Of a stretch of 34,283 nt of DNA, positions 1 to 8,233 are shown one piece after another. This stretch comes from Desulfovirgula sp. (GTDB taxonomy: Bacteria; Bacillota; Desulfotomaculia; Desulfotomaculales; Desulfocucumaceae): NCBI GenBank assembly GCA_020725625.1, contig DYET01000188.1:1-34283 (forward strand), written 5' to 3'. Made by a program: the position numbers and the translations under genes. The notes beneath the pieces are model-generated. The model was not told the origin of the DNA. It searched no databases and saw nothing but the letters and a program-made list of their open reading frames with translations. Numbering within the stretch: the first letter of the stretch is position 1; each line of letters begins with the position of its first letter.

Positions 1-2
1 AG

Positions 3-701
3 CAAGCTCGGGAGAAGGTTAACCACGCCTGGTTCTCCGGCTATCTGGAATCTGAAGAAGAGTATCGCAAATACTTGGCTGAGTACCGTGCCAAGGTCCA
101 GGTGATTAAGCAGGAAATCGAGCACCTGGAGGCCGTAATCAAGGATCAAGAAGCGGCGCAGGAAGGCATAGAAGTTATCCGGTCGTATGCCGCCAAGTTA
201 GCGGGCAGCGTTGAGGATTTACCATTCAAGGCAAAGCAAGAGTTGGTTCGCACCTTGGTAGAGAGAGTGGTGGTGAGGCCCGACCTGATTGAGATCAGGG
301 GGCATTTTGTGATGAGCGAACGCGTTGCACCTGGTGAAGTTGCTAGTGCATTAGATAGCCCACATCGAAAAGCGCGCGCTGTTGAAAATAATCAGGGAAA
401 TGTCCCGCAACGGAGCCGGCAGCTGAACTTTATTTTCACTGAAAACACAGAGGTCCCCTCCCGGGGTAACTCCCGTAGGCTTAATGAGTACCCACCGGAA
501 GATCTCCTTAAAGCCCAGCTGCGACACCCGGCACCTGCCGGGCGTTTTTGTCAGTACAATTGGGACAACCTAATCCTTAGGCTTCGTTTTGAAACGGTTC
601 ACAGACGTGTACAAGTACTTCCCATTGATGAAAAAGAATCTGTATTTCCGCAGCAGCAAAAAAGAACATCTTTCGAAGGCCGCACCTCACTCAAACCTTA
701 A
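3..701 (+). CDS. Large serine recombinase, C-terminal part (partial, cut by window edge)
   Basis: The frame is open from base 3, so the gene enters from the left and only its C-terminal part is present. The first ~120 residues look like the coiled-coil and tail of large serine (resolvase/invertase) recombinases: a charged helix, then a stretch ending KQELVRTLVERVVVRPD and IEIRGHF, which I recognise from the end of Firmicutes recombinases. The catalytic serine domain and zinc ribbon would lie outside the window. The ~120 residues after RGHF are not recognisable, and a rho-independent terminator sits inside them (527-549), so the native protein may have ended earlier and the current tail may be read-through. 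The frame ends 15 bases inside the convergent permease gene. It is probably a mobile-element remnant; whether it is functional cannot be judged. Confidence 0.7.
   Translation, partial: QAREKVNHAWFSGYLESEEEYRKYLAEYRAKVQVIKQEIEHLEAVIKDQEAAQEGIEVIRSYAAKLAGSVEDLPFKAKQELVRTLVERVVVRPDLIEIRGHFVMSERVAPGEVASALDSPHRKARAVENNQGNVPQRSRQLNFIFTENTEVPSRGNSRRLNEYPPEDLLKAQLRHPAPAGRFCQYNWDNLILRLRFETVHRRVQVLPIDEKESVFPQQQKRTSFEGRTSLKP
527..549 (+). terminator. Rho-independent terminator inside the recombinase frame
   Basis: CCCGGC (527-532) pairs with GCCGGG (537-542) around a four-base loop. A run of five T follows at 545-549. The position, ~150 bases before the apparent stop of the recombinase frame, is odd for a gene that is really translated to 701. 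Confidence 0.55.
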
Positions 702-1901
702 AGCGTCTATGGGGTTAAGGCCAGCGGCCTTTTTCGCCGGGTAGTAGCCGAAGAATATGCCCACCGCCGCGGAAAACCCAACCGCCAGCAGCACTGAGGA
801 CAGGGTGACAGCGGTCGGCCAGCCGGCCAGGGCGGAAATCAGCTTGGAACCCAGGAAACCCAGCATAATTCCGATAATCCCTCCCAGCAGGCAAAGGGTC
901 ACGGCCTCAACCAGAAACTGGGTTAAAATCGCCGTTTCCGTCGCCCCCACCGCCATGCGTATCCCGATCTCCCTGGTTCTCTCGGTCACCGATACCAGCA
1001 TTATGTTCATGATCCCGATACCGCCCACCAGGAGCGACACTCCGGCCACGCTGGCCAGCAGCAGGGTCATTATCCTGGTGGTATCCTCGACAGTGGCCAG
1101 CACCGCCTCCAGGTTCCGGATGTTAAAATCGTTAGCTCCATTCGGGGGGATGCGGTGTCTTTCCCTCAGCAGGTTGGTGATGGCTTCTTGCAAGAAAGCC
1201 ATGCTTTCGGAGCTCTGGGCCTGGACATTAATCAGCCTCACGTTGTTCACCCCGAACAGCCTTACCTGGGCGGTGCTTATGGGTATGTACACCACATTAT
1301 CCTGCTCCTGTCCCCCTATGGAGGCGCCCTTCGCCGAGAGAACCCCGACCACCGTGAAATTCAGCCTGTTTATACCTATGTTCCTGCCCACGGGGTTGAC
1401 GCCCGGGGGAAAAAGGTTGTCAGCCACTGTGCGGCCGATTACCGCCACCAGCGCGTTGTCACTTATGTCCCGGTCGCTGAAAAAAGATCCGTTTTGAGGC
1501 GCCCAGTTTTTAACGTACTGCATATCCGGTGTGGTTCCCGAAACCTGGGCGGTCCAGGTCTGACTTTCGTATCTGAGGGTGGCGTTGCCTGAAAGCTCCG
1601 GCGCCACTCTTTCCACATAGGGCAGCATCGCGATGGCCTCCGCATCATCCCTGGTCAGCGTATTGACACTGCCTCCTGCGCCCCTGACCGCACCCCGGCT
1701 GAATTCGGGAAAAACCATCAGCAAATTCGAACCCATGCTTTCGATTTGGGAGGTTATCTTGGCCCTGGCTCCCTGACCAACGGCAATCATTACGATGACC
1801 GCCGCCACACCTATGACTATGCCCAGTACGGTCAGCAGGGACCTCAGCTTGTTGGACCGCAGGCCATTCAAGGCTATCCCCAAATTTCCCGCCAGTCTCA
1901 T
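687..1901 (-). CDS. MacB/FtsX-type ABC transporter permease
   Basis: This is the membrane subunit of a MacB-family ABC transporter (404 residues from the chosen start), which couples ATP hydrolysis on its partner to movement of an extracytoplasmic substrate or adaptor. The N-terminus carries one membrane segment (around residues 20-45, rich in LLTVLGIVIGVAAVIVMIAVG), then a large external MacB-like domain of ~230 residues. Three membrane segments follow, with the FtsX signature TREIGIRMAVGA just after the second. The start is ATG 1901, overlapping the TGA of the ATPase gene as ATGA and preceded by GGAGGTGGAGGA, which shows translational coupling. A longer in-frame extension exists upstream but lies within the ATPase gene. 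It forms a tripartite pump with the two genes upstream. Substrate unknown. Confidence 0.9.
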   Translation of the reverse strand: MRLAGNLGIALNGLRSNKLRSLLTVLGIVIGVAAVIVMIAVGQGARAKITSQIESMGSNLLMVFPEFSRGAVRGAGGSVNTLTRDDAEAIAMLPYVERVAPELSGNATLRYESQTWTAQVSGTTPDMQYVKNWAPQNGSFFSDRDISDNALVAVIGRTVADNLFPPGVNPVGRNIGINRLNFTVVGVLSAKGASIGGQEQDNVVYIPISTAQVRLFGVNNVRLINVQAQSSESMAFLQEAITNLLRERHRIPPNGANDFNIRNLEAVLATVEDTTRIMTLLLASVAGVSLLVGGIGIMNIMLVSVTERTREIGIRMAVGATETAILTQFLVEAVTLCLLGGIIGIMLGFLGSKLISALAGWPTAVTLSSVLLAVGFSAAVGIFFGYYPAKKAAGLNPIDALRFE

Positions 1902-2659
1902 TCCTCCACCTCCACCGGCATTTCCTTCAAATCCTCGGCGGCCACCCTGGGGCGATCCACTCTCAGGTCCTCCTGGATGCGGCCGTCCCTTACCCGTATG
2001 ATCCTTTGACAATATTGGGCTATGTTGAACTCGTGGGTAACGATTATGACGGTAATATTTTTCTGCAGATTCAGGCGCTGAATCACATCCATGACTTCCA
2101 TCCCTGTTCTGGTGTCCAGGGCCCCGGTGGGTTCGTCGGCCAGTATGATGGACGGGCTGTTGACCAGTGCCCTGGCTATGGCCACCCGCTGCTGCTGACC
2201 GCCGGACAGCTGAGTGGGCAGGTGGTGGCCGTATTCTTTCAGTCCAACCCAGGATAGGGCCTCCATGGCCCGCCGTTCAATCTCTTTTTTATTAGGCTGT
2301 GGTTTTTCGTCCGTGTATAAAAGGGGAAGTTGTACGTTGGCCGCCGCAGTAACCCGGCTCAAAAGGTTGAACCCCTGAAAGACAAAGCCTATTTTCTTGT
2401 TTCTGACCCTGGCCAGCTGTTCTTTGGACATTTCCGAAACATTCACCCCGTCGAGAAAGTACCGCCCCCCGGTGGGCCTGTCAAGGCAGCCGATAACGTT
2501 GAGCAGGGTGGACTTACCGGAACCCGAGGGCCCCATAATGGCCGCCATTTCCCCCGGGGCCACCGAGATGGTGATCCCCCTCAGGGCGTTGACATGCCCC
2601 GCCCCCATAAGATACGTCTTACTGATGTCTTCCAACTGAATAACCGGCACAGACTCCAT
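1898..2659 (-). CDS. MacB-like ABC transporter ATP-binding protein
   Basis: This is the cytoplasmic ATPase of the MacB/LolD class (253 residues). Visible motifs are Walker A GPSGSGKS (43-50), a Q-loop glutamine near 95, the ABC signature LSGGQQQR (151-158), Walker B IILADEP (171-177) and the switch histidine near 209. The start is ATG 2659 with AGGAGGTGCGGG directly upstream. It sits between the membrane-fusion gene (21-base gap) and the permease (4-base overlap), so the three should be translated from one message. The C-terminal ~25 residues beyond the usual ~228 are acidic and likely disordered. The efflux substrate cannot be read from the sequence; YknYZ/MacAB-type pumps export peptides or macrolides in other bacteria. 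Confidence 0.92.
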   Translation of the reverse strand: MESVPVIQLEDISKTYLMGAGHVNALRGITISVAPGEMAAIMGPSGSGKSTLLNVIGCLDRPTGGRYFLDGVNVSEMSKEQLARVRNKKIGFVFQGFNLLSRVTAAANVQLPLLYTDEKPQPNKKEIERRAMEALSWVGLKEYGHHLPTQLSGGQQQRVAIARALVNSPSIILADEPTGALDTRTGMEVMDVIQRLNLQKNITVIIVTHEFNIAQYCQRIIRVRDGRIQEDLRVDRPRVAAEDLKEMPVEVEE

Positions 2660-2680
2660 CCCGCACCTCCTGCCGCGTGT

Positions 2681-4204
2681 TTAACGACCGATGCCCCTGG
2701 GTACGTTCCCGAAGGGCAGGGGCTGGCTGCCCGTGCCCTGTCTGTTTGTGGCTCCGGCGGGCTTGGCTGTGCTCCCGATAACCACCTTGTCCCCTTCTTT
2801 CAGGCCGCTGATTACCTCGTAGTTTGTGTTGTCGCTGATCCCTACCTGCACTTGGCGCAAAACCGGCTTGCCGCCTTCCAGGACCAGGACGGGAACCTGC
2901 TGCCTGCCGCCGTCACCGGGCGCTTTGCCGTCTTCGGATCCCTGCCGGCGCAAACTGCCCCGCCTTTCGTCCCCGCTTCCGTCGCCGCCGCCGGATCCCT
3001 GCCGGCGTGCAGTACCCTGCCCTTCGCCTCCGCTTCCGCCTTGGGCGCCCGCAGGGCCCGACTGTACCGAGAGCCTCATTGCCTCCTGGACGGCGTAAGA
3101 AACTGCTATTTTTGGCAGGAGTACGACGCCGGCCTTCTGGTCCACAATGATGCTCACGTTCGACGGCATACCTACCTTCAGCCCGGTGTCCTGCCGGTCC
3201 AGGGCGATAATCACCTCGTACAGCTGCACGTTGGCAACGGTAACGGCCTTGGTGGAAATGCTCTCCACCACTCCCGTGAACCTGCGGCCCGGATAGGAGT
3301 TTACCGTGAAAAAGACCTTTTGACCCACCGCCGCCCTGCCTATGTCGGCCTCGTTGACCTGCGCCCTGACCCGAAGCCGGTCCGAAATGAGCGTGATAAA
3401 TCCGTCCTCGCTGCTGGCGGCGCTCCCCACCCCGCTGGTGCGCTGACCCACCACCGCGCTTACCAGGCCTATTACACCGTCACTGGGAGCGGTAAGCCTG
3501 GCCGCGTTCAAGTTGTTCTGGGCCGCCTGGAGCTGAGCGCGGGCGGATTCTACCTGAGCTTCGGCGGCCATTATGTCTTCGGGCCTGTTGCCTGCCTGCA
3601 GGGCCCTCAATTGTTCCCGGGCCTGGTTGTACTTGGCCTCAGCCAGCTTGTAGTCGTTTTCGGCCTTTTCTTTATCCACCCTGGTCACTGCCCCGTGGGC
3701 GAACAAGGCCTCATAGCGATTATAATTCGACTTGGCCTGTTCATAGGTAATTCTGGCTATATTGACACTTTCCTCGGCCTGGCGTATATCCTCCTGCCTG
3801 GCCCCCGCCTTGGCCAGGGCCAGCCTCGCCTCTGCCGCCTTGAGGCTGGCAAGCTGCTGCTGGTACTGGGTCCTTAAATCTGCGTCGTCCTGCTCGGCCA
3901 GGAGGTCCCCTTTTTTTACCCGCTGGCCCTCCTTTACGTAAATGGCCATGATTACCGCCGAATTCTTGAAAACCAGGGGCACCGAGTTTTCGGCCTCCAC
4001 GACGCCGGACGCGGTGATGGTATTCAGCACCTCCCCAATGACGATATCCTGGGTCAGGTAGGTTCCGCCTTTTGCAAGGGTCCTGTTCCACACCAGAAAA
4101 ATAACCAGCACCGCCAACAGCGCCGCCAGGGCAATCAGCACCTTCCTTCCCTTAGGGTGGAAAACAAGTTCCGGGATTTTGCCTAGTACGGACTCTTTAA
4201 TCAT
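2681..4204 (-). CDS. Membrane-fusion (HlyD/RND-type) adaptor of the MacB-like pump
   Basis: This is a YknX/MacA-like adaptor (507 residues) that is anchored in the membrane and links the pump to the cell exterior. One membrane helix lies at about residues 21-39. A lipoyl/barrel half (75-105) is followed by a long alpha-hairpin with alanine- and glutamine-rich heptads (105-235), the second barrel half (TAPSDGVIGLV), and a beta-barrel domain. At about residues 382-435 there is a Gly/Ser/Arg-rich insertion containing RRQGS twice; its DNA carries a duplicated 15-base block. The start ATG 4204 has GGAGGG six bases upstream; a TTG 18 bases earlier is possible but lies before that site. It follows the kinase gene after 72 bases and is probably co-regulated by the two-component system. 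Confidence 0.88.
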   Translation of the reverse strand: MIKESVLGKIPELVFHPKGRKVLIALAALLAVLVIFLVWNRTLAKGGTYLTQDIVIGEVLNTITASGVVEAENSVPLVFKNSAVIMAIYVKEGQRVKKGDLLAEQDDADLRTQYQQQLASLKAAEARLALAKAGARQEDIRQAEESVNIARITYEQAKSNYNRYEALFAHGAVTRVDKEKAENDYKLAEAKYNQAREQLRALQAGNRPEDIMAAEAQVESARAQLQAAQNNLNAARLTAPSDGVIGLVSAVVGQRTSGVGSAASSEDGFITLISDRLRVRAQVNEADIGRAAVGQKVFFTVNSYPGRRFTGVVESISTKAVTVANVQLYEVIIALDRQDTGLKVGMPSNVSIIVDQKAGVVLLPKIAVSYAVQEAMRLSVQSGPAGAQGGSGGEGQGTARRQGSGGGDGSGDERRGSLRRQGSEDGKAPGDGGRQQVPVLVLEGGKPVLRQVQVGISDNTNYEVISGLKEGDKVVIGSTAKPAGATNRQGTGSQPLPFGNVPRGIGR

Positions 4205-4276
4205 GCCATTCCCTCCAGCCAAACAATATTAGCCATTGTATTTATTTTGCCTTTGCGTTACCCGGGGTTTAAACGT

Positions 4277-5734
4277 TCAGTTTTCCGGCCGCCGGGGACC
4301 CTGGGGCAGGCGGAGGCGGAAGGTGGAGCCCCCGGGTGAACTTTCCGTCAATGCCAGGTCCCCGCCGTGGGCCCGGGCCAGGAGCCGGCCGATGGTTAAA
4401 CCAAGTCCCAGCCCGCGGGATTTTACCTTTCCGTCACCGCCGCAGTAAAACCGCTCAAAGATGTAGGGCTGTTCCTCAGGGGGAATACCCTCCCCGTCAT
4501 CCTTCACGTCAAGGGTTACATCATCCCCAATCTCCCTCAGGACAATCTGGATTTCGGTGGCTGAGGCCTTCCGGCTGTTGTCTATCAGATTTAACAGTAT
4601 CTGGCGAAGCCTCCCGGCGTCGCCGCTGATTAAAACCGGCCCCCCGGGCAGCCGCCGGTCGAACCGGATATTATTGAATTCGGGGAGGACTATGAGTTGC
4701 CGGATCACGTCCTCCACCAGCCCGGACAGATCCACCTCTCCTTTCTCAACGGCCGCTGCGCCGGATTCCAGAGAAGAGAAATCAAGCAGCTCCTCCACCA
4801 TCCGCTGCAGCCTCTTGGCTTCGTCCAGCGAGATTTTCAGAAATTTTTCGGCCTCTTCCCCTTCCACGACCTTGTCCTGCACGGCCTGAATCATGCCCCG
4901 GATTGAGGTGAGCGGGGTGCGCAACTCATGAGACACCCCGGCCAGCAGGCTTGTCCTGAGCCGCTCGAGTTTTTCAAGCTGGGCCGCCATGTTTTCAAAG
5001 GATGTCACCAGCTGCTGCAGTTCCCGTTCCTTCAGCCGCTGCGGCAGAACAACGTCATAATTTCCTCCGGCAATGGACTGGGCGGAGGCAGCCACCTGAA
5101 CAAGGGGGCGGGTTAGTTTCCGGGAAAGAAAATAAAGCACCAGCCAGCCGGCCAGCCCGATAACACCGGTCAGCAGGGCAAGGGACCCGTACAGTCGGCG
5201 CACCTGATCCAGCACTCCCCTGGTGGGCGAGCTGACATACAGCGCGCTGCCTGCCTTTCCGTTCCGCGAGATCGGCACGCCTACGCGGAGCCAGGTTTGA
5301 GAATCGATATCGACACGTTCACGGACGATTTGACCGGAAAGCACCGCGGGGTACGACGGCGGCGCCTCCTGTAAGGCCGGAAGAAAGGAGGCGGGGCTCT
5401 TTATATTCCTGATGACGTGTACCTTGCCCCTCTGGTCCACAATCTGGATCAGCGTCGCAGGCGGCCTGATTTGTCTTAACCGCGCCGTCCTGTCCTGAAT
5501 AAGCCATTCAGGGTACGGGTCCTCCCCCGGCGTCCGCTCGTAACTCTCAGCCAGCTGCAGGGCGCGCAGCTCAAGCAGTTCGTAATGGTGATTATAGGCG
5601 TTTATCCCGATCCAGGCGCCGCTGATTGCAGCCAGTAAAAAAAGGCTCAACAAGAGCACAAGCACATAGAGACGTGTCCAGTACGCCAGCAGGGGCACCG
5701 TTTTGTGTTTGTACCGGTTATTTTTCCTTAACAC
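4277..5734 (-). CDS. Sensor histidine kinase (two membrane segments, HAMP)
   Basis: This membrane sensor kinase of 485 residues autophosphorylates and passes phosphate to the regulator encoded just upstream. Membrane segment 1 lies at about 22-43, an extracytoplasmic sensor region at 44-182, membrane segment 2 at 184-204, HAMP at 205-260, and HisKA with the phospho-acceptor His269 in GVSHELRTP. The ATPase domain has an N-box (NLIDNSRKA), G1 (DDGEGIP) and G2 (GLGLGLTIG). The start GTG 5734 overlaps the regulator gene by 17 bases; a second GTG at 5698 is an alternative. The order regulator-kinase-MFP-ATPase-permease on one strand suggests that the kinase senses envelope stress or a toxic compound and induces the pump. 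The ligand is unknown. Confidence 0.92.
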   Translation of the reverse strand: MLRKNNRYKHKTVPLLAYWTRLYVLVLLLSLFLLAAISGAWIGINAYNHHYELLELRALQLAESYERTPGEDPYPEWLIQDRTARLRQIRPPATLIQIVDQRGKVHVIRNIKSPASFLPALQEAPPSYPAVLSGQIVRERVDIDSQTWLRVGVPISRNGKAGSALYVSSPTRGVLDQVRRLYGSLALLTGVIGLAGWLVLYFLSRKLTRPLVQVAASAQSIAGGNYDVVLPQRLKERELQQLVTSFENMAAQLEKLERLRTSLLAGVSHELRTPLTSIRGMIQAVQDKVVEGEEAEKFLKISLDEAKRLQRMVEELLDFSSLESGAAAVEKGEVDLSGLVEDVIRQLIVLPEFNNIRFDRRLPGGPVLISGDAGRLRQILLNLIDNSRKASATEIQIVLREIGDDVTLDVKDDGEGIPPEEQPYIFERFYCGGDGKVKSRGLGLGLTIGRLLARAHGGDLALTESSPGGSTFRLRLPQGPRRPEN

Positions 5735-6401
5735 GCAGTAAATACCCCGTTCCCCGTATGGCTATGATCTCTCCCTCTTCCGGGGGCCAGTTCCTGAGAG
5801 ACTGCCTAATCCGCTTGACGGCTGTATCCACGGTCCGGTCACCTCCGTCGTAATCAGCGCCCCATACATTATCCAGCAACTGGCTGCGGGTAAAGGCCTT
5901 GTTCGGGTGGCGGACCAGAAAGGCCAGCAGCTCCCAGTCGCGGGGGGTTAGCGGTGCGGGTTCACCCCGGACCGAAGCGGTACGGGAGGCAAAGTCCACT
6001 GCAAGGCTGCCAATTTTGTAAACTTCCGGCTCAACAAGGCGGGCCGGGCGCCGCAGGACGGCCCGTACCCGGGCCACCACTTCATCCGGGTCAAAGGGCT
6101 TGGAAATATAGTCATCGGCCCCCCGGTCAAGCCCTTTTAAGCGGTCTTTGACGGCTCCCCGGGCGGTTATCATAATCACGGGGCAACTGCCCCGGGAGCG
6201 AATTTCATCCAGCACCGCCCACCCGTCTTTTCCGGGCAGCATCAGGTCGAGGAGAACCAGTGAGGGGTTGACTTCGGAAAACTTGGCCAAGGCCTCCTCC
6301 CCGTCGGAGGCGACCTGAACCCGAAAGCCCGCTTTTTCCAGGTAAACCTTTATTAAAAGGGCAATGGGGTCATCGTCTTCCACTACCAGAATGGTCTGCA
6401 T
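5718..6401 (-). CDS. OmpR/PhoB-family response regulator
   Basis: This 227-residue DNA-binding regulator has a receiver domain at 1-118 with the acidic pair Asp10/Asp11, phospho-acceptor Asp52 in LLDLMLPG, a Thr in MITA and Lys101 in ISKPFD. The winged-helix output domain at ~130-225 shows LTPRDWELLAFLVRHPNKAFTR early on and RTVDTAVKRIRQSLR in the recognition region. It starts at ATG 6401 with GGGAGGAAG upstream. It is the first gene of the two-component/efflux cluster and probably activates that cluster, perhaps including its own promoter. A TTGACA lies upstream on the minus strand at 6468-6463, but no convincing -10 is seen at the right distance. Confidence 0.94.
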   Translation of the reverse strand: MQTILVVEDDDPIALLIKVYLEKAGFRVQVASDGEEALAKFSEVNPSLVLLDLMLPGKDGWAVLDEIRSRGSCPVIMITARGAVKDRLKGLDRGADDYISKPFDPDEVVARVRAVLRRPARLVEPEVYKIGSLAVDFASRTASVRGEPAPLTPRDWELLAFLVRHPNKAFTRSQLLDNVWGADYDGGDRTVDTAVKRIRQSLRNWPPEEGEIIAIRGTGYLLRVKEK

Positions 6402-6510
6402 AATCCAACTTCCTCCCTGCTTCCCTAGTTTTTTACTTTACAGTTTTAATGTGTCAGGAATATGTCAAGAGGTTTTTTTTAACTTTATTTTAACAGATGG
6501 ACGCCGGCAA

Positions 6511-6553
6511 AGAAAAAGCAACCCGTTATTTTTAAGATCAAGTAACGGGTTGC
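6511..6553 (-). terminator. Rho-independent terminator after the DUF2680-like gene
   Basis: An 11-base perfect inverted repeat, GCAACCCGTTA (6518-6528) and TAACGGGTTGC (6543-6553), has a 14-base loop. Read on the minus strand, a T-rich run follows at 6517-6511. It lies between the DUF2680-like gene and the response regulator and so separates the two units. Confidence 0.75.
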
Positions 6554-6576
6554 CCAGTGGGAAAACAGGTGGGTAT

Positions 6577-7191
6577 TTATTGACTTGCGCCTGGGGAGAG
6601 TTTATTTTTGCGCTGTTCCATCATTCGGATCATTTTGTCGGCCTGCTCCTGGGTAATCTTGCCTTCCGATACTGCTTTGGCCAGTGCTTCCTGTCTCTTT
6701 TCCAGCATTTTCTGCCGGAACTGTTCGATGGTCAGCCCGCGGTCCGAAAGGACTTGCTCCCAGCTCTTTCCGGACTTCAGCTCTGCTTTCAGCTGATCAG
6801 GGGTCATGCCCAGTATTTCTTCGGCGCCTTTACCCATGTACCTGAATTTGCTGCCGCGGTCATCAAGGCCCTGTTTTTTTACTTGAGGTCTGCCGAACCA
6901 ACCAAAGTTCCAGCTTTCCCGGGCGGCGATTTTATCGGCCTGTTCCTGGGTGAGGTACCCCTTCTGCACTGCCTCGTCCAGCATTTGTTTCTTTGTGGCT
7001 TCAAGGGCCGCCGTGACCTGGTCCTGGCCGACGCCGAGATTGGCCGCAAACTTGGCTACAAAATCCTGGTAAAGGTTTGCTTTGACTGCGCCGGCCTGCG
7101 GGTTTAATCCGGCGAAGGCAACACCCGCCGCTGCCAAAGCCAGGAGCAGCGCCATCACAACTACGCCTGCCAAGATCCGCTTGCGAAACAT
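6577..7191 (-). CDS. Small secreted DUF2680-like protein
   Basis: This 204-residue exported protein of unknown function starts with a typical signal peptide (basic start, long Leu/Ala/Val core to about residue 27, AFA before the likely cut). The mature part is helical and charged. It carries a repeated motif: YLTQEQADKI near the middle and KITQEQADKM near the C-terminus, with a related segment MTPDQLKAEL between. I recognise this pattern from DUF2680-type proteins of clostridia, whose role is not known. The chosen start ATG 7191 lies ten bases after AGGTG; a TTG nine bases upstream is too close to that site. It is transcribed alone, with a terminator behind it, and lies just upstream of the two-component/efflux cluster, so it could be an envelope-stress target of that system. 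That link is inference. Confidence 0.7.
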   Translation of the reverse strand: MFRKRILAGVVVMALLLALAAAGVAFAGLNPQAGAVKANLYQDFVAKFAANLGVGQDQVTAALEATKKQMLDEAVQKGYLTQEQADKIAARESWNFGWFGRPQVKKQGLDDRGSKFRYMGKGAEEILGMTPDQLKAELKSGKSWEQVLSDRGLTIEQFRQKMLEKRQEALAKAVSEGKITQEQADKMIRMMEQRKNKLSPGASQ

Positions 7192-7217
7192 AAAATCCAA
7201 ACACCTGCCTTATACAG

Positions 7218-7245
7218 TTTTTAAACCGGAACGTGAAGGGTTCAA
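7218..7245 (-). promoter_or_regulatory. Possible promoter of the DUF2680-like gene
   Basis: On the minus strand TTGAAC (7245-7240) is followed after 16 bases by TAAAAA (7223-7218). The match is only fair. The rest of 7246-7415 is AT-rich and shows only the palindrome listed at 7326. Confidence 0.3.
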
Positions 7246-7325
7246 GCTCTTGTGATTCTTTCCGAATTCCCCCCTTAAGAAAATCGTTAATCAAAAATTG
7301 TCTATGCAGCCGGCTACTTTTTTAT

Positions 7326-7344
7326 GTTACACATGGTGTGTGAC
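7326..7344. promoter_or_regulatory. Imperfect palindrome in the divergent intergenic region (possible operator)
   Basis: GTTACACA (7326-7333) pairs with TGTGTGAC (7337-7344) around TGG, with one G-T pair. It sits between the divergent DUF2680-like and PilZ genes. No regulator can be assigned; it differs from the hydrogenase-operon sites. Confidence 0.3.
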
Positions 7345-7415
7345 AGGAAAATGACAAGACAATATTTTTTTGTTAGATTTTTTTCAGTTATCCTTGAGTT
7401 AATTTTTTTTATTAG

Positions 7416-7444
7416 TTGAATTTACTACTATTTATATATATATT
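7416..7444 (+). promoter_or_regulatory. Sigma-A-type promoter of the PilZ gene
   Basis: TTGAAT (7416-7421), a 17-base spacer and TATATT (7439-7444) lie in a very AT-rich stretch. The predicted leader is about 120 bases and contains a small hairpin, CAGCCG/CGGCTG (7519-7532). No known riboswitch consensus was recognised in it. Confidence 0.5.
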
Positions 7445-7569
7445 GTTGTCATTGAAACTAAAAAGTTCCCGCCAGGACATCAATCCCGACCTCAGGCCTT
7501 TTAAGATGGAAGCCACCAGCCGTCCGGCTGACGCCTCTGAAAAAACATAAAGCATGGAGGAGTAAGTTT

Positions 7570-8232
7570 ATGTTTAGGCAGTTGCTCAAGGTCGGTAAAA
7601 AAATTAGGGTGTCAAGGATCGATACCGATGAAGTCTGGTATGACTCAACCATCCAGGACGTTAATGAGAAAAATTTCTTCATCGATATACCCTATCAAGA
7701 CAACCTCCCGCTGGTACTGCAAAGGGGTGATCAGGTAAGGGCAAACCTGGCCCTTGAGAACGAAAGATTGGAATTCATAACCACTGTCGTCGGGTTCAAG
7801 CTTGACAATATACCGTTGTTTATTCTTTCTTTACCCAAGAATTACAACCGCATTCAGAATCGAAAATTTTACAGGCTGCCGATCATGATTGAAATTTTTT
7901 ATGCAGAATTGGAAGAAGGCAGCCAACAACAAGAATTCCACCGTTCATATACACTCGATATAAGCGGCGGGGGCGTGCGCATCCTGGTCAGCAAGGCATA
8001 TGCTAAAGGCACCTGCCTGGTAATAAAGATTCCTTTGCCCTGCGGGGATATAGTGGACGAAATTTGTGTACTGGGCCGGGTGATTAGATCCGGAAAAATC
8101 GAATCATCTCCCGCCAGTTATGCGGCAATAGAGTTTACCGACATTACCAGAAGCCAGCAGGATAAAATAGTTAAATTCATTTTTAACAAATTAATCGCGG
8201 CTAAACGAACGAACTTCACGCCATCTGTCTGA
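7570..8232 (+). CDS. PilZ-domain cyclic-di-GMP-binding protein (YcgR-like)
   Basis: This 220-residue cytoplasmic protein has an N-terminal YcgR-like beta domain (about 1-90) and a C-terminal PilZ domain (about 95-210). Both c-di-GMP-binding motifs are visible: Arg98-Lys-Phe-Tyr-Arg102 (the RxxxR loop) and DISGGG at 130-135 (D/NxSxxG). Such proteins bind cyclic di-GMP and act as a flagellar brake or a switch for surface functions; the target here is unknown. The start ATG 7570 follows GGAGGAG by eight bases. No other motility gene is nearby. It converges on the phosphatase gene with a single base between the two stop codons, and no terminator is seen there. Confidence 0.88.
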   Translation: MFRQLLKVGKKIRVSRIDTDEVWYDSTIQDVNEKNFFIDIPYQDNLPLVLQRGDQVRANLALENERLEFITTVVGFKLDNIPLFILSLPKNYNRIQNRKFYRLPIMIEIFYAELEEGSQQQEFHRSYTLDISGGGVRILVSKAYAKGTCLVIKIPLPCGDIVDEICVLGRVIRSGKIESSPASYAAIEFTDITRSQQDKIVKFIFNKLIAAKRTNFTPSV

Positions 8233-8233
8233 T

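Noticed and set aside
2330-3877. Long plus-strand open frame opposite the ATPase and adaptor genes, and similar long frames opposite hydA, hydF, the PBP and alaS
   Set aside because: They are antisense to clear conserved genes, have composition typical of GC-rich shadows and show no domain or proper start site.
7451-7569. Cyclic-di-GMP riboswitch before the PilZ gene
   Set aside because: The leader has one small hairpin but none of the conserved riboswitch core sequence that I know.
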